This document shows, in pieces, positions 35,161 through 43,668 of a stretch of 64,000 nucleotides of DNA. Positions within the stretch are counted from its first letter, which is position 1, and each line of letters starts with the position of its first letter. The stretch spans positions 67,633 through 131,632 of the forward strand of contig JBATTK010000032.1 in NCBI GenBank assembly GCA_049670505.1, read 5' to 3'. The notes under the pieces were generated by a model, which worked only from the letters and a program-made list of their open reading frames with translations, did not search any database and was not told the DNA's origin. The DNA comes from JBATTK01 sp049670505. GTDB taxonomy: Bacteria > Bacteroidota > Bacteroidia > Flavobacteriales > Flavobacteriaceae. The translations under genes and the position numbers were made by a program.

Positions 35161-36183
35161 ATGTCTAAACTTACTTTAAAGGAAATTGCTTCACATTTTA
35201 AGGTATCCATCGCAACCGTTTCAAGGGCCTTAAATGACAGTCATGAAATCAGCGAGGAACTTAAAAATAAAATTCAGAGATATGCCAAAGAAAACCATTA
35301 CCGACCGAACAAATTAGCCTTAAATCTTTTAAACAAAAGCACAAAGACCATTGGTGTAGTGATTCCAAACATATTGAATTATTTTTTTGTACAAGTCTTA
35401 TATGGAATAGAAAAGGTTACGAATGAAAAAGGTTATAGTATGATAATCTGCATCACTAATCAATCTCTCACAAAGGAAACCAGAACGCTAGAGCTACTTG
35501 GAACAGGGTCAGTTGATGGAGTGATTATCTCCTCTGCTGCTGAGGAGTGGCAACTGGAGGAACATGCGGAACACCTTAAAGAATTGGTGAAAAATCAAAT
35601 CCCGTTGGTCATGTTCGATCGGGTCACAGATTTTGTTGATTGTGACAAGGTCATTGTGGATGATTTTGAAGCTGGTTATAAAGCCACCAAATTTTTCTTG
35701 GATACTGGATGCAATACCGTCGCTATTGTTACACCAATACAGGATTCTGTTATCAGTCGACTTAGGATTGAGGGTTACAAGAAAGCACTTAAAGAAAAAG
35801 AGATTGAATTTGATAATAAATTGGTTGTGGCCACAGACGATAAAGAAGATTTGGACTTGACCTTATCCTTCTTATTGAACTACAAGAAAATCGAGGGTAT
35901 TATGGTGCTGGATGAAATCACAGCAGTTAAGGTCATGAACATTGTGAAAGCCAGAGGCTATCACGTTCCAAAGGATGTTTCAATTATAGGTTTTACTAAT
36001 GGGGAATTATCTAAATATGTTACACCTTCGATGACCATGGTAAGTCAGCATGGCAAATATATTGGGGAGACCGCTTCCAAAATCTTGATCGATAGAATAG
36101 AGAACAATGGCTCCAACGGACCGTTTGAGACCAAAATAGTAAAGACAAGTCTTGTTGTTCGGGATTCAACGATAAAGCTCTGA
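35161..36183 (+). CDS. LacI family transcriptional regulator of the PUL
   Basis: The 340-aa protein starts at the ATG at 35161, since MSKLTLKEIASHFKVSIATV is the canonical LacI headpiece; the longer frame from 35101 overlaps the previous gene. The DNA-binding domain (3-55) includes SRALNDSHEIS and YRPNKLALNLL, and a periplasmic-binding-protein-like sugar sensor follows (TIGVVIPNILNYFF to the C-terminus). It probably represses the locus until a mono- or oligosaccharide binds. No SusR/HTCS or ECF sigma regulator is seen nearby, so this is the likely switch for the PUL. Confidence 0.92.
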   Translation: MSKLTLKEIASHFKVSIATVSRALNDSHEISEELKNKIQRYAKENHYRPNKLALNLLNKSTKTIGVVIPNILNYFFVQVLYGIEKVTNEKGYSMIICITNQSLTKETRTLELLGTGSVDGVIISSAAEEWQLEEHAEHLKELVKNQIPLVMFDRVTDFVDCDKVIVDDFEAGYKATKFFLDTGCNTVAIVTPIQDSVISRLRIEGYKKALKEKEIEFDNKLVVATDDKEDLDLTLSFLLNYKKIEGIMVLDEITAVKVMNIVKARGYHVPKDVSIIGFTNGELSKYVTPSMTMVSQHGKYIGETASKILIDRIENNGSNGPFETKIVKTSLVVRDSTIKL

Positions 36184-36274
36184 ATTCCTGATATATTTTA
36201 ATTTAATTCTCACTTATTTTCAACCTATTTGTGAATTAGCTATAACGATCAATAAAAGAAAGTAAAAGTTTAAT

Positions 36275-36288
36275 AAAACGGCCGTTTT
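36275..36288. repeat. 14-bp perfect palindrome after the LacI gene
   Basis: AAAACGGCCGTTTT is a perfect palindrome 92 bp downstream of the LacI stop and is followed by TT. As RNA it gives a 5-bp stem with a GGCC loop, so it could be a weak terminator; as DNA it could be an operator. Confidence 0.4.
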
Positions 36289-36325
36289 TTGAGACGATTC
36301 TAAAAAGGAGCAAAACTTTCTTACA

Positions 36326-36385
36326 AAGTGTCCCATTCTTGGTCTCTTTTAGTAGTTTCGTTTATTAACCTTTTATGGGACACTT
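36326..36385. repeat. 11-bp inverted repeat (AAGTGTCCCAT) with 38-bp spacer
   Basis: AAGTGTCCCAT at 36326-36336 is exactly complementary to ATGGGACACTT at 36375-36385. It lies between the PUL and the defence genes. Terminal inverted repeats of a tiny element, or a recombination site, are possible; no transposase lies between the arms. Confidence 0.55.
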
Positions 36386-36420
36386 CGTTGGCTAATTTTA
36401 CTTCAACCATTCCAAAAAAT

Positions 36421-36454
36421 AACTCTTTACAAAAAGCGGATTTTGTAAAGAGTT
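36421..36454. repeat. left-end hairpin repeat (14-bp arms), terminator-like
   Basis: AACTCTTTACAAAA (36421-36434), a 6-nt loop, and the perfect complement (36441-36454) are followed by CTATTTTTTT, as in an intrinsic terminator on the plus strand. The same arm core recurs as a hairpin at 44439-44470, at the other end of the defence genes, and as a lone half at 36521-36530. Confidence 0.7.
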
Positions 36455-36769
36455 CTATTTTTTTAAACTATGTTTTAGGGTGTTTAACTAAAATCCTGAA
36501 ACAAGGGCCAAACAGCATAATGTAAAGAGTTCAAAATAAAATACTTTTCGACAACTAGTATTAAGCCCAATTTGATAATCTAAAACCTAAAAGGAGGTGT
36601 TGAAAAACCTTGAGCCTCTTTTAGATATTAGTAAGAAAAATCATCAAAAAGATGTAAATTGTGATCAGTGTTTTAATGAGCTGAAAACTTATATTAACAA
36701 GTATTTCCTATGCACCTATAGATTTTAGAGGCTTGAAGCGGATTGAGGCCTTATAAATTGAAATAATAA

Positions 36770-37822
36770 ATGAATAAAAAACGGACAACATCTCATCAAG
36801 TAAATTACGGGAAGAGGATAGCCCCTATAAAAATAGTAGAATTGTTTTCAGCAGATGAGTGGGAAAACTTTATTGAGGAGTGGACTGAGTTAAAGAAAGA
36901 CTCATATTTCGAGACAGAAAAGTTTGGAGGAGCAGGTGATAAAGGAAGAGATGTCGTAGGATATAAATCTGATAAAAATTTGTCAGATTATAAATGGGAT
37001 TGTTTCCAATGTAAACATTATGAAACTCCTCTAAGGCCAACCCAAGTATATCAAGAATTTGGCAAGCTTTTGTATTATTGCTTTTTAGGCGAGTATCCAA
37101 TACCAGATAATTATTATTTTGTAGCGCCAAAAGGCTGCGGAACTTCTTTGTCCAAACTTTTGCAGAATGAGGAGAAATTAAAAGAAGCAATAATCAGTAA
37201 CTGGGATCTGTACTGTAAATCAAAAATTACGAAAGAACCCATTGAATTGAAAGATGATTTTCTGCTTTATGTTCAGAATTTTAATTTTAGAATCTTTTCA
37301 AAGATTCATACCAAAAATATTATTGAAGATCACAAAGTCCATTCAAATCATCTAACTAGATTCGGTGGTGGACTTCCGGAAAGGGACAAATTATCAGAGG
37401 ATGATATTCCAGATTCCATACAAACGAACGAAACAGTTTATGTAAAGCAACTTTTTAAAGCTTACGGATCTCAAAATGGTGAGAAGTATGTAAGCAAAGA
37501 GCAACTTGACGAAGTTCCGAATTACTCTAATCATTTTGACAGAGCTAGAATTAGTTTTCATCATGCAGAGCAGTTAAGAAATTTCTCGAGAGATAGTTTG
37601 CCAGTTGAAACGTTTGAAGATTTCCAAAATGAGATTTTTGATGGTATTGTAGATATAGTCGATGAAGATCATTCGGATGGGTTTGTAAGAGTAAAAGAGG
37701 TTGAAAAAGAAGCTCGTAAAATTGTTATAGCATCTAATCCGCTCAAAGATGTTAGTATTATTAACGACAGAAGCGGTATATGTCACCAACTTGCGAATGA
37801 TAAAAGGATAACATGGACCTAA
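36770..37822 (+). CDS. ABC-3C effector: PD-(D/E)XK-type nuclease with C-terminal ABC-3C domain
   Basis: The 350-aa protein has an N-terminal restriction-endonuclease-like domain (about 20-130): ELFSADEWENFIEEW, GDKGRDVVGY (Asp61 as likely metal ligand) and FQCKHY (Gln80-Cys-Lys82 in place of ExK). The C-terminal region (about 210-340) includes FDRARISFHHAEQLRNFSRD, in the style of the ABC-three-component C-terminal domain that links effector to ATPase. In ABC-3C systems (defined by comparative genomics of ABC ATPases) such effectors are proposed to cut nucleic acid on phage infection. The next two genes supply the middle component and the ATPase. The motif reading is by eye. Confidence 0.78.
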   Translation: MNKKRTTSHQVNYGKRIAPIKIVELFSADEWENFIEEWTELKKDSYFETEKFGGAGDKGRDVVGYKSDKNLSDYKWDCFQCKHYETPLRPTQVYQEFGKLLYYCFLGEYPIPDNYYFVAPKGCGTSLSKLLQNEEKLKEAIISNWDLYCKSKITKEPIELKDDFLLYVQNFNFRIFSKIHTKNIIEDHKVHSNHLTRFGGGLPERDKLSEDDIPDSIQTNETVYVKQLFKAYGSQNGEKYVSKEQLDEVPNYSNHFDRARISFHHAEQLRNFSRDSLPVETFEDFQNEIFDGIVDIVDEDHSDGFVRVKEVEKEARKIVIASNPLKDVSIINDRSGICHQLANDKRITWT

Positions 37823-38304
37823 TGGAAAATAATGTAAAAGCTATTCCTTTCAATAATAATGTAGAAACAGGTTTGAGAATATTATGTATTCTAAATGAGT
37901 CATACCCTCGCTCAATAGACCTTCAGAAACTTGTGTACTTGGACTACATGACCGTTCACTCAGCTGATATTGATAAATCCGTAGAAAGTCTTCACACAGC
38001 AGTACCTTATAGAAATGGTGAACTATTAGTAAGAAGTTCAATAATTCAAAAAGGTATTAATCTTTTTATTTCAAAAGGTTTAATAGATAGAGTATTCAAC
38101 AAAACAGGCATAGAATATCTTGCATCCGAATACTCGACCCCCTATCTCGAAATGCTAGAGGAGGAATATTTACTGAACTTGATTAATAGAGCTAATTGGG
38201 TTGCAGCAAATTTCTCAGATTTACCAAAGAAGTTGTTGAAGGAGATTCTTTTTTCTAAAATGCAAGCTGTGAGAAATGAGTATAATATTGAATTGCTACA
38301 TTGA
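37813..38304 (+). CDS. ABC-3C middle component-like protein
   Basis: The 163-aa protein overlaps the end of the effector gene by 10 bp; an alternative start at the ATG overlapping the upstream stop (37822) is equally good. Its sequence (ILNESYPRSIDLQKLVYLDY, then SLHTAVPYRNGELLVRSSII and a C-terminal RANWVAANF helix) fits the small helical middle component that bridges effector and ATPase in ABC-three-component systems; I think it is the MC2 type. It has no catalytic motif. It abuts the ATPase gene with no gap, so the complex is likely made in fixed ratio. Confidence 0.75.
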   Translation: MDLMENNVKAIPFNNNVETGLRILCILNESYPRSIDLQKLVYLDYMTVHSADIDKSVESLHTAVPYRNGELLVRSSIIQKGINLFISKGLIDRVFNKTGIEYLASEYSTPYLEMLEEEYLLNLINRANWVAANFSDLPKKLLKEILFSKMQAVRNEYNIELLH

Positions 38305-40149
38305 ATGAATACGGGATATATTTTTAATAAACTTAGGCTGACTGGAAATGCGGTTGTACATGCTGAAATTATATTTCAACCAGGTGCTAATATAATAACT
38401 GGACCTTCAAATACGGGGAAAACTTTCATTTTTCAATGTTTGAACTATATGTTGGGGAGCTCAAAAACTCCAAAAAGGATTAATGAGGTTAAAAATTATT
38501 CTTCAATATTTCTTCAAATAACAACTAAAGACAGTAAAGTTTTAACTCTTGAAAGTGACTTAAAAGGCGGGGATTTTCATTTATATGAAAGTTCGATGGA
38601 CGATATCACATTTGACCAAGAATACGAAATACTTGCTAGAAAGCACAACCCCAAGAGTGAGCAAACCATATCAGCTTTTTTACTAAAATTAAATAACTCT
38701 TACCCAAAAAAGATTAGGACCGACCAGAAGGGGAAAACAAGACAACTTTCTTATCGCGACGTTGCAGGTTTTCTTATGATTCACGAAGAACGAATAATAA
38801 CTGAAAATTCTTTAATTGAGACCCACTACACTAAAGCTACACCTGAAAAAAATACCTTAAAATATCTTGTTACTGGAGAAGATGATAGTGATATAATTGC
38901 TGCATTAAGTAAAACGGAAATTACTAACAAAAAAGGAAGATTGGAATTATTAAAGGAATTGATTGTAGATGAAAGTGAGGAACTAAAAAATATGCAAGTG
39001 GAATGGGATAGTGAGCCTATAGATTCATTATCCACTAGGATAGAAGACCTCAAATCATCATATAAAGTTCTTGATGAAAAGTACAATGATTTAACTAAGA
39101 AGAGACATGCAACCCAAGTAATAATTGAAAAGACTTTGGTGAAAAAACGAGTGATTGAAGAACTATACCAGAGGTCAAATATTTTGAAGAATCATTATAA
39201 TACCGATATAAGTAGACTAAAATCTACAATCGAAGCAAGTGTTTTACTTCAAGACGATGCTCAGGGGGATTCAGTTTGCCCTTTGTGTAAAAACAAATTG
39301 CCACATAACTGCGCTGATACTGATATAACCGGTATTATTAATGCATGTAATGCTGAGATAAGCAAAATAGAAGGGCTTCTCATTGAATTGGTAGAATCAG
39401 AAAAAATCATGTTCCTACAATTAAAAGATTTCGAGGAGAGCTTGGCAAATTTTGAAGATCAAAAGCAAAATTTAGAGTATGAACTAGAGAATAAATTAAA
39501 ATTGGACATCGATAATATATCGCAAACCATAGAATCGCTTATTGACAAAAAAAGTTTCTTGTTGGGAATTGAATTTAAGCAAAAGCGATTGGAAAAATAT
39601 AGTATACAAAAGGATTTTTTAGAAGATTTAGTCTCGAAATCCAACAAAAATAACGGATATGAGTCATTATCAACTGCTAATATGACACCGCTATCAAATT
39701 ATATTGAATTGGTGCTAAAGGGGTGTAACTATCCTGACTTAACTGCCGTTAGTTATAGTGAGGAAGGAAATGATTTTGTGATATCTGGGGAAGATCGATC
39801 GCTTTTTGGGAAAGGTTACAGGGCAATTATCTATTCTGCATTTATAGTTGCTATTCAAGAATTAGTTAGTGCTAAGGACTATTCAATAGGAATTCCAATA
39901 CTAGATTCGCCTCTTGTTACATTTAAGAAACCCGATCTCTCTGAAGAGGATTTGTTACCTATTGATTTGGCCATGGACTTTTATAGATACGTATCCGATA
40001 ATAGTAATATTGACCAAATTATTATCATTGAAAATGTGGAGCCGCCTTCTGATATCTTAAATAGGATAAATCATATAACTTTTACTCAATCAACGAAGAA
40101 GGGCAGATACGGGTTTATACCTATGAATAATATGGAACACTTTGAATAA
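38305..40149 (+). CDS. SMC/Rad50-like ABC ATPase of an ABC-3C system (DUF3732-type)
   Basis: The 614-aa protein has a Walker A motif GPSNTGKT (33-40), a long coiled coil (about 200-450) broken by a zinc-hook-like CPLCKNKLPHNC (325-336), a signature-like GKGYRA (503-508), and a Walker B region IPILDSPLV (Asp534). The DSP in place of DEP/DEx and the overall length match the DUF3732 group of Rad50-like ATPases. It presumably senses altered DNA or a phage structure and licenses the effector. It directly follows the middle component and is directly followed by a further small gene at 40150. Confidence 0.85.
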   Translation: MNTGYIFNKLRLTGNAVVHAEIIFQPGANIITGPSNTGKTFIFQCLNYMLGSSKTPKRINEVKNYSSIFLQITTKDSKVLTLESDLKGGDFHLYESSMDDITFDQEYEILARKHNPKSEQTISAFLLKLNNSYPKKIRTDQKGKTRQLSYRDVAGFLMIHEERIITENSLIETHYTKATPEKNTLKYLVTGEDDSDIIAALSKTEITNKKGRLELLKELIVDESEELKNMQVEWDSEPIDSLSTRIEDLKSSYKVLDEKYNDLTKKRHATQVIIEKTLVKKRVIEELYQRSNILKNHYNTDISRLKSTIEASVLLQDDAQGDSVCPLCKNKLPHNCADTDITGIINACNAEISKIEGLLIELVESEKIMFLQLKDFEESLANFEDQKQNLEYELENKLKLDIDNISQTIESLIDKKSFLLGIEFKQKRLEKYSIQKDFLEDLVSKSNKNNGYESLSTANMTPLSNYIELVLKGCNYPDLTAVSYSEEGNDFVISGEDRSLFGKGYRAIIYSAFIVAIQELVSAKDYSIGIPILDSPLVTFKKPDLSEEDLLPIDLAMDFYRYVSDNSNIDQIIIIENVEPPSDILNRINHITFTQSTKKGRYGFIPMNNMEHFE

Positions 40150-40581
40150 ATGATGAAGTTTGTGCCGGACAAAATGATTAAAGATTATAACGAAGAAGTC
40201 TATTCTATTCTAAGCAAGGTTTTAGATATAAAATTCAAAAGGGAGTTGAAACATAGTGGAATAGTCCTAGAAGCGATTTTTGAGATGGATAATCTAGTAA
40301 CAAATAAAAACTCATATCTTCTAGTTTTGAGTGATACGTCGATAAATTTTTCAAATTCGGATGAATTTATTCAAAAATTTATTAATTATTTGAATAGTAA
40401 TCTGAAGAGGATTAATCAAGACTTTAAAGAATTGAGAAGAATGGAACAGGAGGATGCAATTGTTGATGAGGCTCGAATTTTTTTGGAGGATGAAAGAATT
40501 GGACTGCAAGGTCAAAAATACTTAGGACTTTTAAAAAAATTCAGAGAGATTAGAAAAGTTTTACCAGACGTGAATAACTAA
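40150..40581 (+). CDS. small protein abutting the ABC-3C ATPase gene, unknown function
   Basis: The 143-aa protein starts one base after the ATPase stop, so it belongs to the same operon. It is not recognised. It has a mixed alpha/beta N-terminal half (YSILSKVLDIKFKRELKHSG, then YLLVLSDTSINFSNSDEF) and a helical, charged C-terminal half (FKELRRMEQEDAIVDEARIF) likely to form a coiled coil. No nuclease, membrane or zinc motif is visible. Tight linkage to a three-component system makes it a candidate accessory or immunity-type fourth component. Confidence 0.7.
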   Translation: MMKFVPDKMIKDYNEEVYSILSKVLDIKFKRELKHSGIVLEAIFEMDNLVTNKNSYLLVLSDTSINFSNSDEFIQKFINYLNSNLKRINQDFKELRRMEQEDAIVDEARIFLEDERIGLQGQKYLGLLKKFREIRKVLPDVNN

Positions 40582-40630
40582 ATAAGCTGCTATATGTCAA
40601 ATATCTAAAAGTTTATACAAATAACTGGCT

Positions 40631-41050
40631 ATGAACTATAATTCAAAATTAACAGAGGATCAAACCATTAAGATACTAATTGAACATCTCAAGAAGGAAG
40701 GTTGGTTTATTGAAGGATTCTGTTTAGGTCAAAAAAGAGGTGTTGATGTTGTTGCAATCAAAGATGGGCGCAGACTCTATGTTGAGGCTAAAGGTGCGAA
40801 AGCGTCTGATAATTCACCTACTAAAAAAAACGAATTCTTTAATTCTACCCAAATTAAGACACATTTCGGAGTGGCAATAATAAAGTCGATTAAAACTCAA
40901 AACCAATTTCCAAACGATTTGATTGCTATTGCGCAACCAGATGATTTGTACCTTAAAAAGGTTCTTGACGGCGTAGTTCCAAAATTAAAAAAACTTAATA
41001 TTATACATTATTGGGTAAATCCAGACCGAACGGTTTTGGAAAGTTATTAA
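40631..41050 (+). CDS. small PD-(D/E)XK (Mrr/Holliday-resolvase-like) nuclease
   Basis: The 139-aa protein has the core of a restriction-endonuclease-like fold: a first helix (EDQTIKILIEHLKKEGW), GVDVVAIKDGRRLYVEAK with Asp39, Glu52 and Lys54 as the D...ExK metal and catalytic set, then a helical part and a second strand (FGVAIIKSI). The small size resembles single-domain nucleases found as free-standing proteins. It lies 49 bp after the 143-aa gene and 17 bp before the next, so it may be co-transcribed with the ABC-3C genes or head a separate three-gene cassette. Confidence 0.72.
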   Translation: MNYNSKLTEDQTIKILIEHLKKEGWFIEGFCLGQKRGVDVVAIKDGRRLYVEAKGAKASDNSPTKKNEFFNSTQIKTHFGVAIIKSIKTQNQFPNDLIAIAQPDDLYLKKVLDGVVPKLKKLNIIHYWVNPDRTVLESY

Positions 41051-41067
41051 TATATAGAAAACTTCAT

Positions 41068-41406
41068 ATGGCCATATCAATAGACTCGTTGCAAACTTTA
41101 CAGGGGTATCTTTTAGGTGTTTTGGATAGAGCCGACCATCACGCTGGGAATGTAGAAGGAATAGCACTTACTCTTGCAGGTGCTATTATTTGGAAATCTT
41201 CTAAAGAAATTGAGGTAAGAGAGTACAAAGGAGAGACAGCTAATATGATTTGGTTCTGGGTTGGGCTAAATCGCTATGCAATGCTTTATAATCATACCAC
41301 TAAAAAAATAGACCTTCGGGAAAGAACATACAAGGGTAAATTGCTAAATTCTTTTGATAATTCAACGGCTTATTCCGACCTAATAAAAGTCTTCAAAAAT
41401 TTATAA
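41068..41406 (+). CDS. 112-aa protein of unknown function between two nuclease-like genes
   Basis: I use the ATG at 41068, which gives MAISIDSLQTLQGY; the longer frame from 41011 overlaps the preceding gene. It is not recognised. It has an N-terminal helix (LLGVLDRADHHAGNVEGIAL), a hydrophobic strand pair (LTLAGAIIWKSS), a strand with MIWFWVGLNRYAMLYNH, and a C-terminal KGKLLNSFDNSTAYSDLIKVF. The conserved-looking HHAGN and RYAMLYNH could be functional. Its stop abuts the start of the GIY-YIG-like gene, so the two are likely made together. Confidence 0.68.
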   Translation: MAISIDSLQTLQGYLLGVLDRADHHAGNVEGIALTLAGAIIWKSSKEIEVREYKGETANMIWFWVGLNRYAMLYNHTTKKIDLRERTYKGKLLNSFDNSTAYSDLIKVFKNL

Positions 41407-41904
41407 ATGTTTGAAAATATTTACTCCAATGCAAAGTGGAAAACGATTGATATTAATTACCCCTCGATAGATCTAATATTAAAAAAGATTCCAACAAGTC
41501 CTGGAATCTATACTATTTCAACTAATGCAGCCACAGAAATCCTGAGTGGTTTCAAAGAAAGAGAAGATCCAATGCATTATAATCTTTCTAAAAAAGTTAA
41601 GGCATCTAGTTATCTCCCATCTTGGTTAAGAATAATGCAGCACGATGATTTTCCTTATGTCGTATATAGTGGACATAGTTATAGATTAAGGCAAAGAGCA
41701 AAAGAACATTTCAAAGGTTCAAAAGGCACAGGCTGTTTAGCTGTTTTTAATCTTGAAAATCTGAGAAATTATGATTGGTCCTTCCGATATCTAGAGACTT
41801 CTTTTATGTTGGAGGATTACAAAGAGGATACTATTCTTTTTAGGACGGTACTTGAACAAAGGTTAAGGGTAGAAATGGGTTGGCCATTATTGTGCAGTCA
41901 ATGA
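41407..41904 (+). CDS. GIY-YIG-like nuclease
   Basis: The 165-aa protein has features of the GIY-YIG fold: GIY at 33-35 (SPGIYTIS), YSG at 87-89 in PYVVYSGHSYRLRQRAKEHF in place of YIG, Arg97 and His101 in the following helix, a late Glu150 in VLEQRLR and a GWPLLCS tail that corresponds to the usual 'PpLN' ending. An insert of about 45 residues separates the two motifs, longer than in minimal members. It would be a metal-dependent endonuclease. It ends a tight run of genes that begins at 36770. Confidence 0.66.
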   Translation: MFENIYSNAKWKTIDINYPSIDLILKKIPTSPGIYTISTNAATEILSGFKEREDPMHYNLSKKVKASSYLPSWLRIMQHDDFPYVVYSGHSYRLRQRAKEHFKGSKGTGCLAVFNLENLRNYDWSFRYLETSFMLEDYKEDTILFRTVLEQRLRVEMGWPLLCSQ

Positions 41905-42122
41905 TAAAGAATGAAAGGTTATTTTACTTTAGGCATAAACAAAAAAATAATTCAATCATGATCGGTATAATAGGTGTTTGTAATACATAAAACGCAGCTA
42001 TGATTATTGATATGACGGGTTTTTGATGCTGTTTTTATTTAAAAAACCTAGAGAACATTGGGGTATTGTTAATTTTTTTAACTGAGTTCTAACTCTTAAG
42101 AGTTATTTATATATAGTGTGAT

Positions 42123-43565
42123 ATGACATTATTGGAGAACATATTAAATAAAAAAGGTCCTTTGATGTCAAATGAGTTGTCAAGGTTATTAGAAAAATCT
42201 GAAGGAATAAATTACAATACTGCCAGTCAAAGAGTTGCTAGGAATAAAAAGATTCAAAAAATTAAAGGGTATTTCATAAGCAATTTATCGCTTTGCTATT
42301 TAGAAAAACATGTAATAGATGGACTACTGTTTGATTCACTAAATAAAGCAATGTTTGAAAATGGAAAAAAATATTGGTATACCCTAAATGCATTAGAGCT
42401 TCATGGCGGAATTATCAATCAGGTTTTTTTAGAATGTTATACTAACTATCCAATTAGGGCATTAAAAGGACATTTGCCATTTGAAAAAATAATACAAAAA
42501 TTTATAAAATCGAACATCTTAAATTTTAATAAACAGTATTATGCTATTTCTCCTAAATTAAAAAAGGCCAATATAAACTCATTAGCCTGTAAAACGATTG
42601 AGGTAATAAAAGGAAACGTTATTTCTGACTTTGGTTCTTTGACCAAAAACATTGGATTAATTTCGTATAATACAGCTGAACCATTTGGAGAATACGGGAA
42701 ATTCAGATGGGCCTTCAAAGGTGTATCTAATATCACAGGATTAATGCAGGGAAATAAACCTGGTTTTATTTTAGCTGATATTATAATAGGAACTCCAATT
42801 TATGAAAAGGATGTTTTGTTCTTTATTGAAAAAATAAAACATGTTCAAAGTTATAATAACGCTTCAAAAATTATTCCTTTTTTACTAGTTGATGATTTAA
42901 GTAAGGAAGCTTTATCCGCTTTAAAATATCACGGTATTGCTATTGGCTTTATTAAAGAACTATTTGGTCAAAAATACGCTGAAACCCTCAAAGAATTAAT
43001 TAGCGTTTTAAATAATGCTGGAGCTAGTTTAAAATCTTCCCCTGAAAAGTATCTGGATTTAATTAAAGAACTGAAAAAGTACAACGAAGGTTTAGCCAAT
43101 AACATTAGAGGAGCACTATTCGAGTTTGTTGTTGGCCATATTCATTCTTTAAATAGTAATAATAGTATTGATTTGGGACGTGAGATTATTGAAAGTAATT
43201 CTCGTCACGAAATTGATGTTTTAGCTAATTACAATGATAGAATTGTGATAGCTGAATGCAAAGCAAAACGTTCAAAAACGGATTTAAAGACTATAGACAA
43301 ATGGCTTGGAAAAAAAATCCCTGCATTTAAAACTTGGGTGGAAAAACAGGAAACTTGGAAAAAGAAAAAAATTGAATTTGAATTTTGGTCAACTGGTGGA
43401 TTTACCGATGATGCAATGGAGAAACTAGACTATATCTCTTCATCCGCTTCTAAATATAAGGTGTCATACTTCAAACCAGACGATATTAGAAACAAGGCTT
43501 TAACTATGGGAAATAAAAAATTGAAAGAAGCATTGGATGATTTCTTTTTAAAGACAAAAATGTAG
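42123..43565 (+). CDS. winged-helix / PD-(D/E)XK nuclease-like protein
   Basis: The 480-aa protein begins with a winged-helix-like region (LENILNKKGPLMSNELSRLL, then NTASQRVARNKKIQKIKGYF). It ends in a restriction-endonuclease-like domain: Glu334 in ALFEFVVG, Asp365 in RHEIDVLANYNDR, and Glu378-x-Lys380 in IAECKAKR. The middle (about 60-320) is alpha/beta and unassigned. The arrangement suggests a DNA-binding nuclease, probably for defence. It is separated from the previous gene by 218 bp and from the next by 103 bp and may have its own promoter. No partner methyltransferase is visible. Confidence 0.72.
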   Translation: MTLLENILNKKGPLMSNELSRLLEKSEGINYNTASQRVARNKKIQKIKGYFISNLSLCYLEKHVIDGLLFDSLNKAMFENGKKYWYTLNALELHGGIINQVFLECYTNYPIRALKGHLPFEKIIQKFIKSNILNFNKQYYAISPKLKKANINSLACKTIEVIKGNVISDFGSLTKNIGLISYNTAEPFGEYGKFRWAFKGVSNITGLMQGNKPGFILADIIIGTPIYEKDVLFFIEKIKHVQSYNNASKIIPFLLVDDLSKEALSALKYHGIAIGFIKELFGQKYAETLKELISVLNNAGASLKSSPEKYLDLIKELKKYNEGLANNIRGALFEFVVGHIHSLNSNNSIDLGREIIESNSRHEIDVLANYNDRIVIAECKAKRSKTDLKTIDKWLGKKIPAFKTWVEKQETWKKKKIEFEFWSTGGFTDDAMEKLDYISSSASKYKVSYFKPDDIRNKALTMGNKKLKEALDDFFLKTKM

Positions 43566-43668
43566 TACTGAAATAAACATCTAATTTAATAACCTGTCTT
43601 ACAAAAATCCTAGTCTTGGTTTTAAAAATTTAAATAGACGATAATTAGAGAATCAACCTATTAGGAAA

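Larger units (their letters stand above)
36184..36769. other. intergenic boundary between PUL and defence island
   Basis: This 586-bp gap has no convincing gene. It holds a 14-bp perfect palindrome (36275-36288), an 11-bp inverted repeat with a 38-bp spacer (36326-36336 and 36375-36385), a strong 14-bp-arm hairpin (36421-36454) and a stray half copy of that hairpin arm at 36521-36530. A promoter for the ABC-3C operon should lie in the last 200 bp. The stacking of inverted repeats marks a probable island edge. Confidence 0.6.

Noticed and set aside
36328..36525. 65-aa plus-strand open frame MSHSWSLLVV...
   Set aside because: It runs through the 11-bp inverted repeat and the 14-bp-arm hairpin and has no family features; it is almost certainly chance.
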